From the NCBI RefSeq assembly GCF_900155865.1, contig NZ_LT707006.1:2954577-3018576 (forward strand): 64,000 nt of DNA, in the 5' to 3' direction. The notes beneath the pieces are model-generated. The model worked only from the letters and a program-made list of their open reading frames with translations. It was not told the origin of the DNA and did no database searches. Below are positions 1-8,868 of the stretch, piece after piece (positions within the stretch are counted from its first letter, which is position 1; every line of letters begins with the position of its first letter). Origin of the DNA: Bacteroides bouchesdurhonensis. GTDB lineage: Bacteria > Bacteroidota > Bacteroidia > Bacteroidales > Bacteroidaceae. Made by a program: the position numbers and the translations under genes.

Positions 1-76
1 AGAGATTTACTTTTCACGTATCTTAATTACCGAAAGTTATACCAATATTACAGATTTACTTTCTTTTAATAGAAAA

Positions 77-117
77 ACTGCCCGTCAATACATCATTTGG
101 ATATATCAACGAGCAGT
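77..117 (-). terminator. Imperfect hairpin terminator after the flavoprotein gene
   Basis: Arms ACTGCCCGT (77-85) and ACGAGCAGT (109-117) pair with one mismatch around a 23-base loop. The hairpin has an A-run on its left and a T-run on its right, so it could work in either direction. It lies just beyond the stop codon of the leftward gene at 165-704. Confidence 0.45.
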
Positions 118-164
118 CTTTTTACAGTTTCATTTCTATATACTTCTTCATGTTATAAAATCTA

Positions 165-704
165 TCAGACATTACTTCCCATTTCATAGGCTTCCACCAT
201 CGAAAGTTTTCCTTCTATCTCTCCTACCTTCCAGGCACCAATTCCATAAACCACTCCTTTCTCTACTGGTTCTTCCAGACAATCAAGGAAGCCTCGAAAG
301 CCCTCGATGGTTCGTTCCATCATCGGAACACTTTCTTCTGCAGCAGCTATGATAAAATAGAATTCTTTGTTGCGTATTTCGAGATAACGGGCACAACAAC
401 GGTCAATCAGTGTTTTCATCTGTGCGCACATAGTATAGAAATAAACAGGAGTTGCCATTACAATCACATCTGCTCCTATCATTTTTTCAATGATGTCTGC
501 TGCATCATCTTTTTGCGGACAAGGTTTCCCGTACATACTACAAACACTACATCCCGTACAATAATTGATTTGTTTGTCTTTCAGGAAAATCTTTTCCACA
601 TCATTTCCTGCCGCTTCGGCACCTTTTAAAAACTCATCACACAGTCTGTCTGAGTTTCCTCCTCTACGGGGACTGGATGATAGTATCAGAACTTTTTTAC
701 TCAT
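165..704 (-). CDS. Flavodoxin-fold iron-sulfur flavoprotein (NADPH-dependent FMN reductase family)
   Basis: A 179-residue cytosolic flavoprotein, probably an FMN-dependent oxidoreductase. The N-terminal phosphate-binding loop SSSPRRGGNS (residues 9-18) follows a hydrophobic beta strand, as in the family. Cysteines 49, 52, 55 and 62 form a compact CxxCxxC-x6-C cluster motif typical of iron-sulfur flavoproteins. The segment ATPVYFYTM (about 84-92) is the second FMN contact. The physiological electron acceptor cannot be read from the sequence. The gene is monocistronic and divergent from the acetyltransferase at 854. A -7-like box TACTTTTG lies on the minus strand at 742-749, without a convincing upstream TTG. 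Confidence 0.85.
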   Translation of the reverse strand: MSKKVLILSSSPRRGGNSDRLCDEFLKGAEAAGNDVEKIFLKDKQINYCTGCSVCSMYGKPCPQKDDAADIIEKMIGADVIVMATPVYFYTMCAQMKTLIDRCCARYLEIRNKEFYFIIAAAEESVPMMERTIEGFRGFLDCLEEPVEKGVVYGIGAWKVGEIEGKLSMVEAYEMGSNV

Positions 705-853
705 ATCGTAGCCTTTAAATTGTTATTGATTATTCACTTTGCAAAAGTATGCAGAATTTACCAGAACTTTTGTATATAAATTACGGGTGATATTACCATT
801 TTTACAGATAATTATCCCTATCTTTGCTTACCTGTTAATTATAAGTAGAAGTT

Positions 854-1333
854 ATGAACCATCCTTATCAATTTAGAGAAGCAACAATTTCGGATATAGA
901 AATTCTGAAAGAATTGTATAAAGAAACAGTTTTGACTATAAACATAAAAGACTACTCTCTTGAAGAAGTCCGGGATTGGGCTTCATGTGGTGAGAATATT
1001 CCACATTGGATAGAACTAATCAATAATCTATATTTTATTATAGCTTTCAACGAAACAAACCAAGCCATCGGATTCGCATCTTTACGTAAAGACGGCTATT
1101 TGCATTCCATGTTCGTACACGCAAAATTCCAACAGAAAGGAGTGGCTACCTTCCTGTTGTCCGAAATAGAAAAATATGCCATCAACCATCAAATTGAAAT
1201 TATCACATCCGAAGTAAGCCTGACAGCCAAATCCTTTTTTGAGAGCAAAGGTTATTACATCCAATATGAACAAAAAAGACTGGCAAACCAATTATGTCTC
1301 ACCAACTTCGTCATGAAAAAACATTTGAAATAG
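854..1333 (+). CDS. GNAT family N-acetyltransferase
   Basis: A 159-residue single-domain protein that should transfer an acetyl group from acetyl-CoA to an unknown amine. The acetyl-CoA-binding motif A is visible as VHAKFQQKGVATFLL (about residues 93-107), with the Q-x-x-G-x-A pattern. It is followed by the usual beta strand and the FFESKGYY segment near residues 128-135 that closes the fold. There is no signal peptide. A possible -7 box TATCTTTG (819-826) lies 28 bases before the start. The gene stands alone between a divergent flavoprotein gene and a convergent phosphoesterase gene. The family is secure, the substrate is not. Confidence 0.85.
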   Translation: MNHPYQFREATISDIEILKELYKETVLTINIKDYSLEEVRDWASCGENIPHWIELINNLYFIIAFNETNQAIGFASLRKDGYLHSMFVHAKFQQKGVATFLLSEIEKYAINHQIEIITSEVSLTAKSFFESKGYYIQYEQKRLANQLCLTNFVMKKHLK

Positions 1334-1353
1334 AGACATTGGCATACATGTCC

Positions 1354-2427
1354 TTATTCAACGACCATTTCAAACTGATCACACGCTCCTGTTCGATGAG
1401 CCAGATGTTTGGTTGAAGGAGAAAAACCAAATAAAGGTGAATAAGTTTTTACTTTGATAGTTTTACCGTCAGGCATAAATTCAAGTATACGGAGCCAACC
1501 GTCTCCTCCATTGCCTTCCCATCCGCCACCTGATATTTGTACATTGAACATCATCTGGTGAACCTTTTTTCCCACCTTATTCGGGTCTACACGATAAGCG
1601 ACTGCATCCTCAAATTCACCAGGTTTACCCGTATGTCCACATATCACCAGGTCAATATTCGAAGAAGGATAAATCAGTTTATCCCACACTCCTTGTCCCC
1701 AATTTCGGGGAGTTATTTTATAATGCTCGTTGTCAGTACGTTTCGCATTGCGCTCCCGAAGAAAAGAATGAGTTATAAATATAACCTTATGATCAATATA
1801 TTCTTTCTTTGCAACTAAATTTCTTGCCCATTCAAGCACTTCATCACGTGGAGCAAATTCTGATGTAATAACTAATATTTTATCCCAATTAGGAACTTTA
1901 AACTCAAAAGCTGCATTCTCCAAAGATACTACCCCATTACGATTCGGAAAGTCAGCGACAAGGCAATCTCTCCAAGTTGAATTTCGTTTGAAAGGAAAAT
2001 ATTCAGGAAAATGAGTGATACCACATTCAGAACTTTTGTATCCGTAATCATGATTACCACAAGATATTATATAAGGAACCTTATTATCAAGACGCGCAAA
2101 TGAACGTGAAGCGGATTCCCACATTTCTTCACTTGTCTGATTAAGCATTTTCCGATTCATTGTAATGTTCTCGTTTTGCTCTACCAGATCTCCTGTACAG
2201 AGTACAGCCTTTATATTTAGATTGTCAATATTATCAGCAATCCATGCCGTACAGAGTTCGAATATAGGTTGGTTGATGTCGTATTTTGTATATCCTTGAG
2301 GATCTCCCAATACGATCATTGAAAATGATTTGTTATTTTCAAGGTGTTGTTGGTCTGCTCGCTGTTGTGCTAGCGTGGGAAGCATGAATGTAAGTACTGC
2401 CCAAAAGAATAAAATTGGCTTCTTCAT
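1354..2427 (-). CDS. Secreted calcineurin-like metallophosphoesterase
   Basis: The start is placed at the ATG at 2427, because from there the protein begins with a clean signal peptide (MKKPILFFWAVLTF, ending near LAQQ); an upstream in-frame ATG at 2469 would bury it. The metal-binding motifs of the family occur in order: GDPQ near the N-terminus, GDLVEQN, GNHDYG, THS and GHTGKPG. The enzyme should therefore hydrolyse a phosphoester in the periplasm or outside the cell. The substrate is unknown; relatives include purple acid phosphatases and phosphodiesterases. The first motif reads DPQ rather than the usual DxH, which also occurs in other Bacteroides members. The gene is monocistronic. Confidence 0.85.
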   Translation of the reverse strand: MKKPILFFWAVLTFMLPTLAQQRADQQHLENNKSFSMIVLGDPQGYTKYDINQPIFELCTAWIADNIDNLNIKAVLCTGDLVEQNENITMNRKMLNQTSEEMWESASRSFARLDNKVPYIISCGNHDYGYKSSECGITHFPEYFPFKRNSTWRDCLVADFPNRNGVVSLENAAFEFKVPNWDKILVITSEFAPRDEVLEWARNLVAKKEYIDHKVIFITHSFLRERNAKRTDNEHYKITPRNWGQGVWDKLIYPSSNIDLVICGHTGKPGEFEDAVAYRVDPNKVGKKVHQMMFNVQISGGGWEGNGGDGWLRILEFMPDGKTIKVKTYSPLFGFSPSTKHLAHRTGACDQFEMVVE

Positions 2428-2696
2428 ATTATTAGATACAATAGTTGATAACTTAATTATTGGAACCAAAAATACAAAAAATATATTATATTCATACTCC
2501 TATAGATGTTTTTTCTTCAAATAACATACTGCTTGGATGAGTACTTGTTCCTTAAAACACTGTCTACTTATATTTTCATTTACTACAAGTATATAGAGCA
2601 AATATTACTAACCTTAACCTACAGATAAGGTTCGATTAGTATTTTTACAAGGTATATGTTCTCGTTTCACGTATGTAAACCATTCGGATATGGTAC

Positions 2697-2714
2697 GTGA
2701 TCCCGAAGGATCAC
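2697..2714. repeat. Perfect 7-bp hairpin with CGAA loop
   Basis: GTGATCC (2697-2703), loop CGAA, GGATCAC (2708-2714). Flanking words CACGTATG (2668-2675) and CATACGTG extend the symmetry. There is no T-run, so an operator or a mobile-element end is as likely as a terminator. Confidence 0.6.
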
Positions 2715-2867
2715 ATACGTGGAACCATGGGACTATGTACGTAAAACAATATCTACCATCTTAAAAAAAACATTAATTGAAGCTTCTAAACAACTAAACA
2801 AACGGTTTATTTACCTTATATATAAAGGAGAAACGCCCCAAAGCATATCGGATAGTGGAATAATAAA

Positions 2868-2913
2868 GTGACAATAGAGCCCGAATAACTTTCTATTGTC
2901 ACTCTATTGTCAC
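2868..2913. repeat. 11-bp inverted repeat plus tandem copy (GTGACAATAGA)
   Basis: GTGACAATAGA (2868-2878) is perfectly complementary to TCTATTGTCAC (2892-2902), which is immediately repeated head-to-tail at 2903-2913. A degraded GTGACAAATGACAATA follows near 2965. The layout suits a dimeric-protein binding site or a recombination site, but no protein can be assigned. Confidence 0.7.
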
Positions 2914-3079
2914 CGGCTGTTATCACCATTTTAGCATTGATTAGTAATCGTTTAGCTTAAAAAAGTGACAAATGACAATAAAACAAGCTTTTTTTACCTA
3001 AGTATGCTGAAGGAACGAGTCTTGTTTCTGTATAGTGGGGGAAGCCACCTTTTTATTATTAGGCTACAAAGATGATGTT

Positions 3080-3349
3080 TTATTGTTTTCTACTCTTTTT
3101 ATATCGGAATTTATTTATACAAACAACTCCATAAATATTTAGTAAATATCCTGTCAGGCATATTACAGGAGCTACATGTATCCGTAAATCACTGAATATA
3201 TCCGGATTATATGCGGTAAGGGTGCTCCCCTCACCGCTCATCAATATATATCCTATCATAATCAATAGTAAACCAACCAATAAGATTATATGGTTTACCT
3301 TTCCAAATACATTTTCTGTTTCTTTTTGTTCCATTTCTCTTGTTTTCAT
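3080..3349 (-). CDS. DUF3098-like small inner-membrane protein
   Basis: An 89-residue protein with two predicted membrane helices (about residues 20-38 and 58-77). Between them lies the segment MSGEGSTLTAYNPDIFSD, which resembles the GG/NPEIFS region of DUF3098 proteins. The gene starts six bases after the stop of the DUF2723 gene, so the two are probably co-transcribed and perhaps work in the same membrane complex. An internal ATG at 3334 (MEQKETENVF) has a better AAGAGA ribosome-binding sequence and may be the true start. DUF3098 has no established function. Confidence 0.65.
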   Translation of the reverse strand: MKTREMEQKETENVFGKVNHIILLVGLLLIMIGYILMSGEGSTLTAYNPDIFSDLRIHVAPVICLTGYLLNIYGVVCINKFRYKKSRKQ

Positions 3350-3355
3350 CTGTCT

Positions 3356-6300
3356 CTAATTATTAATTCCGATATTCATGATTTGAGAAAACTGTGCATA
3401 TTTCTCTTCAAAACGGTGAGAATTCTCTCTATACTTGGTCGAATCTATTTCTTTCATTAAATCATTATAGAGATTCCACTGCCAGAATTTAACCATGCAA
3501 TCTTTTTGAGCAATTCTTATATCATTATCATTCAGTGAAAAAATCCAAAGGATAGAAGACTCTGCTTCTGCCGTTAAATAGTCCAATATAGAAATGGCTC
3601 TCTTTTTCTCGCCCAAAGCGGCATAGGCAGTTGCCATATCAAAGGAACCGCTTTCATATACTTCAGGCACATTGTATTTAGGGATAGCCTTTTCGGCATA
3701 CGCAAGCACTTCTTTAGCTCGTGAATGTTCTCCCTGTTCAATCAGCTTCAAAGCAAGTTGCGTAAATAATCTTCGATGGGAATAACAGAGACGCATGGTT
3801 GTTTCGTCTATATACAAGCCCGGAGTATCCAAACCACCATATTTATATCTTTGCATTACGTTTGTATAAAGTTTCTCCACATCTACCACATGACTGTTAT
3901 GTTCATCTGAATCTCCCCATTGTTTATAATCGAACGGAGCAAAACGATAAGCCAATCCCTCCATTACAAAATAATTATCCAGTTTCAAGTTGCTGGCTTC
4001 ACCTACGGAAATAGCCATATAGAGCGGTCGTTCCCAATTACAATTAGCGATCATTTCCAATATCAATAAATCCATTTTAGTCAGCATACGTACTTCTTTT
4101 AATGATATCTCGAGTTTTTCGGGTAGAGCATTTATCAATTCCTCTCCTTTTAAATGGCGGATAGAGTGAGGAAGCATGACACCGGAACGTAGAATGGCTT
4201 CTTTATCAAGCCGAATGGTAACAGTATCTGTAGGTATAACATGGAAGTCCGGATTTTCTGAAAACGCCCAATGCTTCAGGATATTCTTCACCTCAAAAGG
4301 GTCTTCTCCGAAACTGTCACGCGCTTCCTCCGGATACTTTTGATAAAATGCTTCTATCTGTTTCTTTAATTCCGGACGAATGGTGATATATTCGTTTTTG
4401 CCTTCTTTATATTGTTCCCTTTCCCAAGAGACTGGTAACCCCGGAGCATCATACAAAGGACATTGCTGCTGATAAATATACCAGTCGGTTTGTGCATAAC
4501 TAAGGTTACAGATACGGACATCCCGACGCACTTCTTCCGTATCCTGATTGTACCACAAAGGAAAAGTATCATTATCTCCGTTGCAGAAAATAATCGGATT
4601 TCCTTTATCGGGAAGAGTCATTAAATAGTTAGCTCCGAAGTCACGACAGGTAAAACGGTTACTCCGATCATGATCATCCCAAGTTTGAGTGACCATCTGT
4701 ATGGGAATCAATAAACAAATTGCCATCACCCCACTGACCGGAACGATACCTGCTTTCTTTTTACGCATCCAATCGCATAAACCGGCAGCTCCCATCCCTA
4801 TCCAAATAGCAAAAGCATAGAAAGAACCGGCATAAGCATAATCCCGTTCACGAGGTTGATCGGGAGCCTGATTCAGGTAGAGTATAATGGCAAGTCCTGT
4901 CATGAAGAAAAGGAAAAGTAAGACACTAAACTGTTGTTGTCCCGCTCTGCCTCGTTTCAATTGCCAATAGATACCTATCAGTCCTAAAAGTAACGGCAGA
5001 CCATAAAAGACATTGTGACCTTTGTTCTGACGCAAAGAATCCGGCAATAGCTCCTGATCGCCCAGCCTTAAATTATCGAGCCAAGAAATACCCGTAATCC
5101 AGTTTCCATGTTCCAGATCTCCATGACCTTGTATGTCATTCTGCCGCCCTACAAAATTCCATAGGAAATAACGCCAATACATATAATTTAGCTGATAGGT
5201 CACAAAATAAGTCAAGTTCTCTATCTGTGTAGGAAGTTCCTCCGTACCGCCCGACCAAGCTTTATAAAGAGGTGTCGCCCGTTCATTCCACATTCGGGGG
5301 AAAAACATATTTTGAGTGTAGCAAACATCCTCTTTCTGCCGAACGACTTTATATTTAGAATCGTTTTTATCGAAGGAATATACTTTTCCTCCTTGTTTCA
5401 CTTTTAGTTTGTAATAATCTCCTTCAACCACATATTCAGGCTCAGAAGCATAACTCTTTCCATATAGTAATGGAATACTTCCGTATTGATCCCGGTTCAG
5501 ATAGTTTTTCAGAGTAAAGATATTGTCTGGGGCATTCTCATTTAGCGGAGTATTGGCGTTCGCTCGAATTAGAATTACGGCATAAGTGGTATAACCTACT
5601 GTGAGCATAATCAGACACCAAAGAGAGGTATGTATTACTCGTTTTCTGAATCGACAAACAGCTCCTACTAACAGTAATAAAACCAAAACAACAAAACTGA
5701 TCAAACCGGATTGGAAAGGAAGTCTTAGTACATTAATGAAAAGAAGCTCAAACCATCCACCTATTTCCACCATTCCCGGAATGTACATAAAAAGTATAAA
5801 AGCGATAATTATCCCCGAAAAAGCCACTGCCATCATAAAGCCTTTGAAAGAAATAGAACGGTATTTCTGATAATAGAAAACCAATACTATAGCCGGAATA
5901 CAAAGCAAATTGAGTAAATGTACTCCGATAGAAAGACCGATAATATAAGCTATCAATATAATCCAACGGTCACCGGAAACTGTGTCTGATTCATCCTGCC
6001 AACGAAGAATCATCCAAAAGACCACCGCAGTGAGAAAAGAAGAAAAAGCGTAAACTTCTCCTTCCACCGCACTGAACCAGAAAGTATCACTGAATGTATA
6101 TGCCAATGCTCCGACAAGCCCTGAACCTAGAATAATAATACCATCTATTTTCGACAGACTCTTCTGACCGTCCGTCATTAAACTCCTGACTAATCGGGTA
6201 ATACTCCAGAAGAGAAACAAAATACATCCCGCACTCAATAACGCATTTAGTAGATTGACCATACGTGCTATCTGCGAAGTATCAGTAGCAAATTGAGTAA

Positions 6301-6496
6301 AGAGATTTCCTACTAACATATAAAAAGGTGCACCCGGCGCATGACCGACCTGTAACTTTTCGGCACATGAAATAAACTCGGGACAATCCCAAAAACTTGC
6401 TGTCGGTTCAATAGTCGATCCATATACTAAAGCAGCGATCAGAAAAACGCTCCAACCAATAAAATCATTCCATCTTTTAAACAGTAAATTGCTCAT
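3356..6496 (-). CDS. DUF2723 polytopic membrane protein (O-mannosyltransferase-like, TMEM260 family)
   Basis: A 1046-residue protein. The first 600 or so residues carry about a dozen membrane helices. A large soluble C-terminal part follows, with repeat-like helices near residues 900-1020 (ALKLIEQGEHSRAKEVL, YAALGEKKRAI) that resemble TPR. The N-terminal signature EPTASFWDCPEFI (about 31-43) with HAPGAPFY (52-59) is the DUF2723 hallmark. This family is related to protein O-mannosyltransferases, and its vertebrate homologue TMEM260 glycosylates plexin-type domains, so transfer of a lipid-linked sugar to exported protein is the best inference. A -7-like box TAACTTTG lies on the minus strand (6520-6527). 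It heads a two-gene unit with the DUF3098-like gene. Confidence 0.85.
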   Translation of the reverse strand: MSNLLFKRWNDFIGWSVFLIAALVYGSTIEPTASFWDCPEFISCAEKLQVGHAPGAPFYMLVGNLFTQFATDTSQIARMVNLLNALLSAGCILFLFWSITRLVRSLMTDGQKSLSKIDGIIILGSGLVGALAYTFSDTFWFSAVEGEVYAFSSFLTAVVFWMILRWQDESDTVSGDRWIILIAYIIGLSIGVHLLNLLCIPAIVLVFYYQKYRSISFKGFMMAVAFSGIIIAFILFMYIPGMVEIGGWFELLFINVLRLPFQSGLISFVVLVLLLLVGAVCRFRKRVIHTSLWCLIMLTVGYTTYAVILIRANANTPLNENAPDNIFTLKNYLNRDQYGSIPLLYGKSYASEPEYVVEGDYYKLKVKQGGKVYSFDKNDSKYKVVRQKEDVCYTQNMFFPRMWNERATPLYKAWSGGTEELPTQIENLTYFVTYQLNYMYWRYFLWNFVGRQNDIQGHGDLEHGNWITGISWLDNLRLGDQELLPDSLRQNKGHNVFYGLPLLLGLIGIYWQLKRGRAGQQQFSVLLFLFFMTGLAIILYLNQAPDQPRERDYAYAGSFYAFAIWIGMGAAGLCDWMRKKKAGIVPVSGVMAICLLIPIQMVTQTWDDHDRSNRFTCRDFGANYLMTLPDKGNPIIFCNGDNDTFPLWYNQDTEEVRRDVRICNLSYAQTDWYIYQQQCPLYDAPGLPVSWEREQYKEGKNEYITIRPELKKQIEAFYQKYPEEARDSFGEDPFEVKNILKHWAFSENPDFHVIPTDTVTIRLDKEAILRSGVMLPHSIRHLKGEELINALPEKLEISLKEVRMLTKMDLLILEMIANCNWERPLYMAISVGEASNLKLDNYFVMEGLAYRFAPFDYKQWGDSDEHNSHVVDVEKLYTNVMQRYKYGGLDTPGLYIDETTMRLCYSHRRLFTQLALKLIEQGEHSRAKEVLAYAEKAIPKYNVPEVYESGSFDMATAYAALGEKKRAISILDYLTAEAESSILWIFSLNDNDIRIAQKDCMVKFWQWNLYNDLMKEIDSTKYRENSHRFEEKYAQFSQIMNIGINN

Positions 6497-6638
6497 GGTT
6501 CTATTACTTTTTTTATTTGCAAAGTTATAGAACAGGCATGTAAAAGACTAGTTTCTAACCGGACAAATACAGACGATTACAAATCACAATCATCTGATAA
6601 TCAGAAAGTAAATTAAAAACCACGCAGACAAATTCGGA

Positions 6639-7727
6639 CTACAACGATTTTACAATCTCTTCCAAAGATTCTTTTGAGTTCACCAACATCAATTTCTCCG
6701 TTTTTATTCTGGATATTCTACGAGTTAATGTTTCCACTGTCAGCTTCATAAGATCGGCAAAGCAAGAAGGTGGAACGCCCTCACGCAAAAAAGCGCATAC
6801 CCTCAAATCTTCCTCAGTAAGTTTAGGCCCGATCTCTTTCAATTTGGAGATGATCCCATAAACACTTTCTTGAAGCCGTAACAATTCATTCCAATCTCTT
6901 TCAGTAAACGAAGGTATTTTGGTAGACAAAGCATTCTTATCCTTAAACTGACGAACTTTAGTTATTACCGGAGAGTTTTCGTAGATTTGCCATTGTAACG
7001 ATTGATATTTTTCTTCTAAATACTCGCATTGTAGCATCAATTTATCCGATTGAGTTTCCTTCTGTCTTATTTCCTCTTTGAAAGTATTCAATTGAACATA
7101 CGCATATCGGTTCTTTCTCCAGAGCAGACCTAATAATAAAGATAAAACACCGAACATGCCTAAAGCAGAAGAAAGAATGGTCGTTGAATGATCCTCGCTA
7201 TCATTTAACATCAACTGACTAGCATAAGCTTTTCTCTCCATTTCCAAAGCTTCATCAAAGTTTCCATTTTTCTGATAATACAGACTACATCGTCTGCATA
7301 TTTTAGTCATGTAATCATAATCTTCGGTAAGAGTCGCCAATTTTATAGCTTTCTTAAAGTGTATTTCCGCTTCTTGTTTCCGATTCAAGTCACTTTCTAC
7401 ACAAGCAAGATAGTAATATGCCTGTGTCTTTTGAAGCTGGTTACCATTTACTTCAAAATAAGATACTGCCTGACGTATTTGTTCATCGGACGAATGAGGG
7501 AGGTTCTTATCCTCATTGACTTTTGTACACAACAGATTATACTCTGCAAGTTGTGCCTCATTCATCTGATTCGTCTGAATATTTTCAAGAATTATAAATG
7601 CAGTGTCCGGGTCCTGCTCCATTATTTGCGCAGCTCTGTCTAACCCCTGTTTTACATTTGCTCCTTCCGGATGACAACCAACCAGAAAGAGCAACATCAC
7701 ATAAAGTAAAATTCGGAATTTATTCAT
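6639..7727 (-). CDS. Membrane-anchored TPR protein with C-terminal helix-turn-helix
   Basis: A 362-residue regulator of a layout common in Bacteroides. It has a lipoprotein-type signal ending at Cys18 (FLVGC) and TPR-like helices over about residues 25-170. One membrane helix follows at about 184-203 (ILSSALGMFGVLSLLLGLLW), then a charged coiled coil at about 210-250. The C-terminal region from about residue 300 has LTEEDLRVCAFLREG and LTVETLTRRISRIK, like LuxR/sigma-4 helix-turn-helix domains. It probably senses something in the periplasm and acts on DNA from the membrane. A lipobox on a DNA-binding protein is odd, and the signal may simply be a first membrane helix. Its target genes are unknown. 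Confidence 0.75.
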   Translation of the reverse strand: MNKFRILLYVMLLFLVGCHPEGANVKQGLDRAAQIMEQDPDTAFIILENIQTNQMNEAQLAEYNLLCTKVNEDKNLPHSSDEQIRQAVSYFEVNGNQLQKTQAYYYLACVESDLNRKQEAEIHFKKAIKLATLTEDYDYMTKICRRCSLYYQKNGNFDEALEMERKAYASQLMLNDSEDHSTTILSSALGMFGVLSLLLGLLWRKNRYAYVQLNTFKEEIRQKETQSDKLMLQCEYLEEKYQSLQWQIYENSPVITKVRQFKDKNALSTKIPSFTERDWNELLRLQESVYGIISKLKEIGPKLTEEDLRVCAFLREGVPPSCFADLMKLTVETLTRRISRIKTEKLMLVNSKESLEEIVKSL

Positions 7728-7925
7728 AGCGGTATCATATCTATTGATTGTTGTCGCAAATATAAAAAATAAATATAAAATGAAGTGGCAAATAAAGAAA
7801 GAAAAGAGGAATACACCTGAGTCAATTGATATAAATTACAGTTTCTTCTACCATTATCACTGATAGGTAATACCAATACAGGAAAAAGTACTAAATTTGT
7901 ATCGTATCAATCAATTAAAAAAAGT

Positions 7926-8828
7926 ATGGACGAAATCATCAAAATGGATCATATCTACCAATACAATGATCGGGTAGGCAACGAAACACTGCATCCGTTA
8001 GTGAGTGTAGTAGACTTTTCTAAATGCAAAGCTATACGGCATTCACGTCAAATGATGGGATTTTATACCATATTTCTGAAAGAAGTGAAATGTGGAGATA
8101 TACATTACGGACGCCAGTATTATGATTATCAAGAGGGAACAATGGTCTTTCTTGCTCCAGGACAGGTTGTAGGCTTTGTAGACAACGGAAAGCCCTTTCA
8201 ACCCAAAGGATGGGGATTGCTTTTTCATCCGGATTTTCTTCGCGGAACATCGCTGGGACGTAATATTAAAAATTATAATTTCTTTTCTTACGAATCCAAT
8301 GAGGCTCTCCACCTGTCTGAGCAAGAACGGGGGGTGATTATTGAGTGTTTCCACAATATACAAACAGAGTTACAACGTGGCATCGACAAACATAGCCAAA
8401 AGATTATTATAGCCAATATAGAATTGCTACTAAACTACTGTATGCGTTTCTACGATCGTCAATTTATTACTCGTAGTAATGTAAATAAGGATATCTTGAT
8501 CCGCTTCGAAGATCTTCTGCATAACTACTTTCTGTCAGATAAACCACAGGATATCGGTCTGCCCTCAGTACAATATTGTGCAGAGAACCTGAATCTTTCA
8601 CCCAATTATTTCGGAGATTTAATCAAGAAAGAAACAGGTAAATCACCGCAAGAACATATCCAGCTTAAATTGATAGAAACAGCAAAAGAAAAAGTCTTTG
8701 ATACAAGCAAATCTATTAGCGAGATAGCATACGAATTAGGGTTTAAATATCCTCAGCATTTCACGCGTTTATTTAAGAAATGTGTAGGTTACTCTCCTAA
8801 CGAGTATCGGCAGAATAGCATAAACTAA
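7926..8828 (+). CDS. AraC family transcriptional regulator
   Basis: A 300-residue cytosolic regulator. The N-terminal cupin-like sensing domain runs to about residue 170, and the C-terminal AraC DNA-binding domain holds two helix-turn-helix units. The first is around YCAENLNLSPNYFGDLIKK and the second around SISEIAYELGFKYPQHFTRLFKK, ending in the conserved GYSPNEYR. The gene is divergent from the TPR/HTH gene and sits 40 bases before an SDR gene. That spacing suggests it controls, or is co-expressed with, the dehydrogenase. A TAAATTTG -7-like box lies at 7892-7899. The ligand is unknown. Confidence 0.92.
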   Translation: MDEIIKMDHIYQYNDRVGNETLHPLVSVVDFSKCKAIRHSRQMMGFYTIFLKEVKCGDIHYGRQYYDYQEGTMVFLAPGQVVGFVDNGKPFQPKGWGLLFHPDFLRGTSLGRNIKNYNFFSYESNEALHLSEQERGVIIECFHNIQTELQRGIDKHSQKIIIANIELLLNYCMRFYDRQFITRSNVNKDILIRFEDLLHNYFLSDKPQDIGLPSVQYCAENLNLSPNYFGDLIKKETGKSPQEHIQLKLIETAKEKVFDTSKSISEIAYELGFKYPQHFTRLFKKCVGYSPNEYRQNSIN

Positions 8829-8868
8829 TGCCTTTTATTCTCTTTATATTTGCAGGAAATTAAAAAAT

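Larger units (their letters stand above)
2428..3079. other. 652-base gene-free interval rich in inverted and direct repeats
   Basis: I see no convincing gene. The stretch holds a 7-bp hairpin AACCTTA/TAAGGTT (2610-2632), a GTGATCC/GGATCAC hairpin with CGAA loop (2697-2714) among several ACGTA-type inverted words, and the GTGAC/GTCAC repeat cluster at 2868-2913. A 17-base string at 2817-2833 recurs exactly at 45751-45767, just after the VapE-like gene. The interval may hold a decayed copy of the flank of that cassette. Confidence 0.6.
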
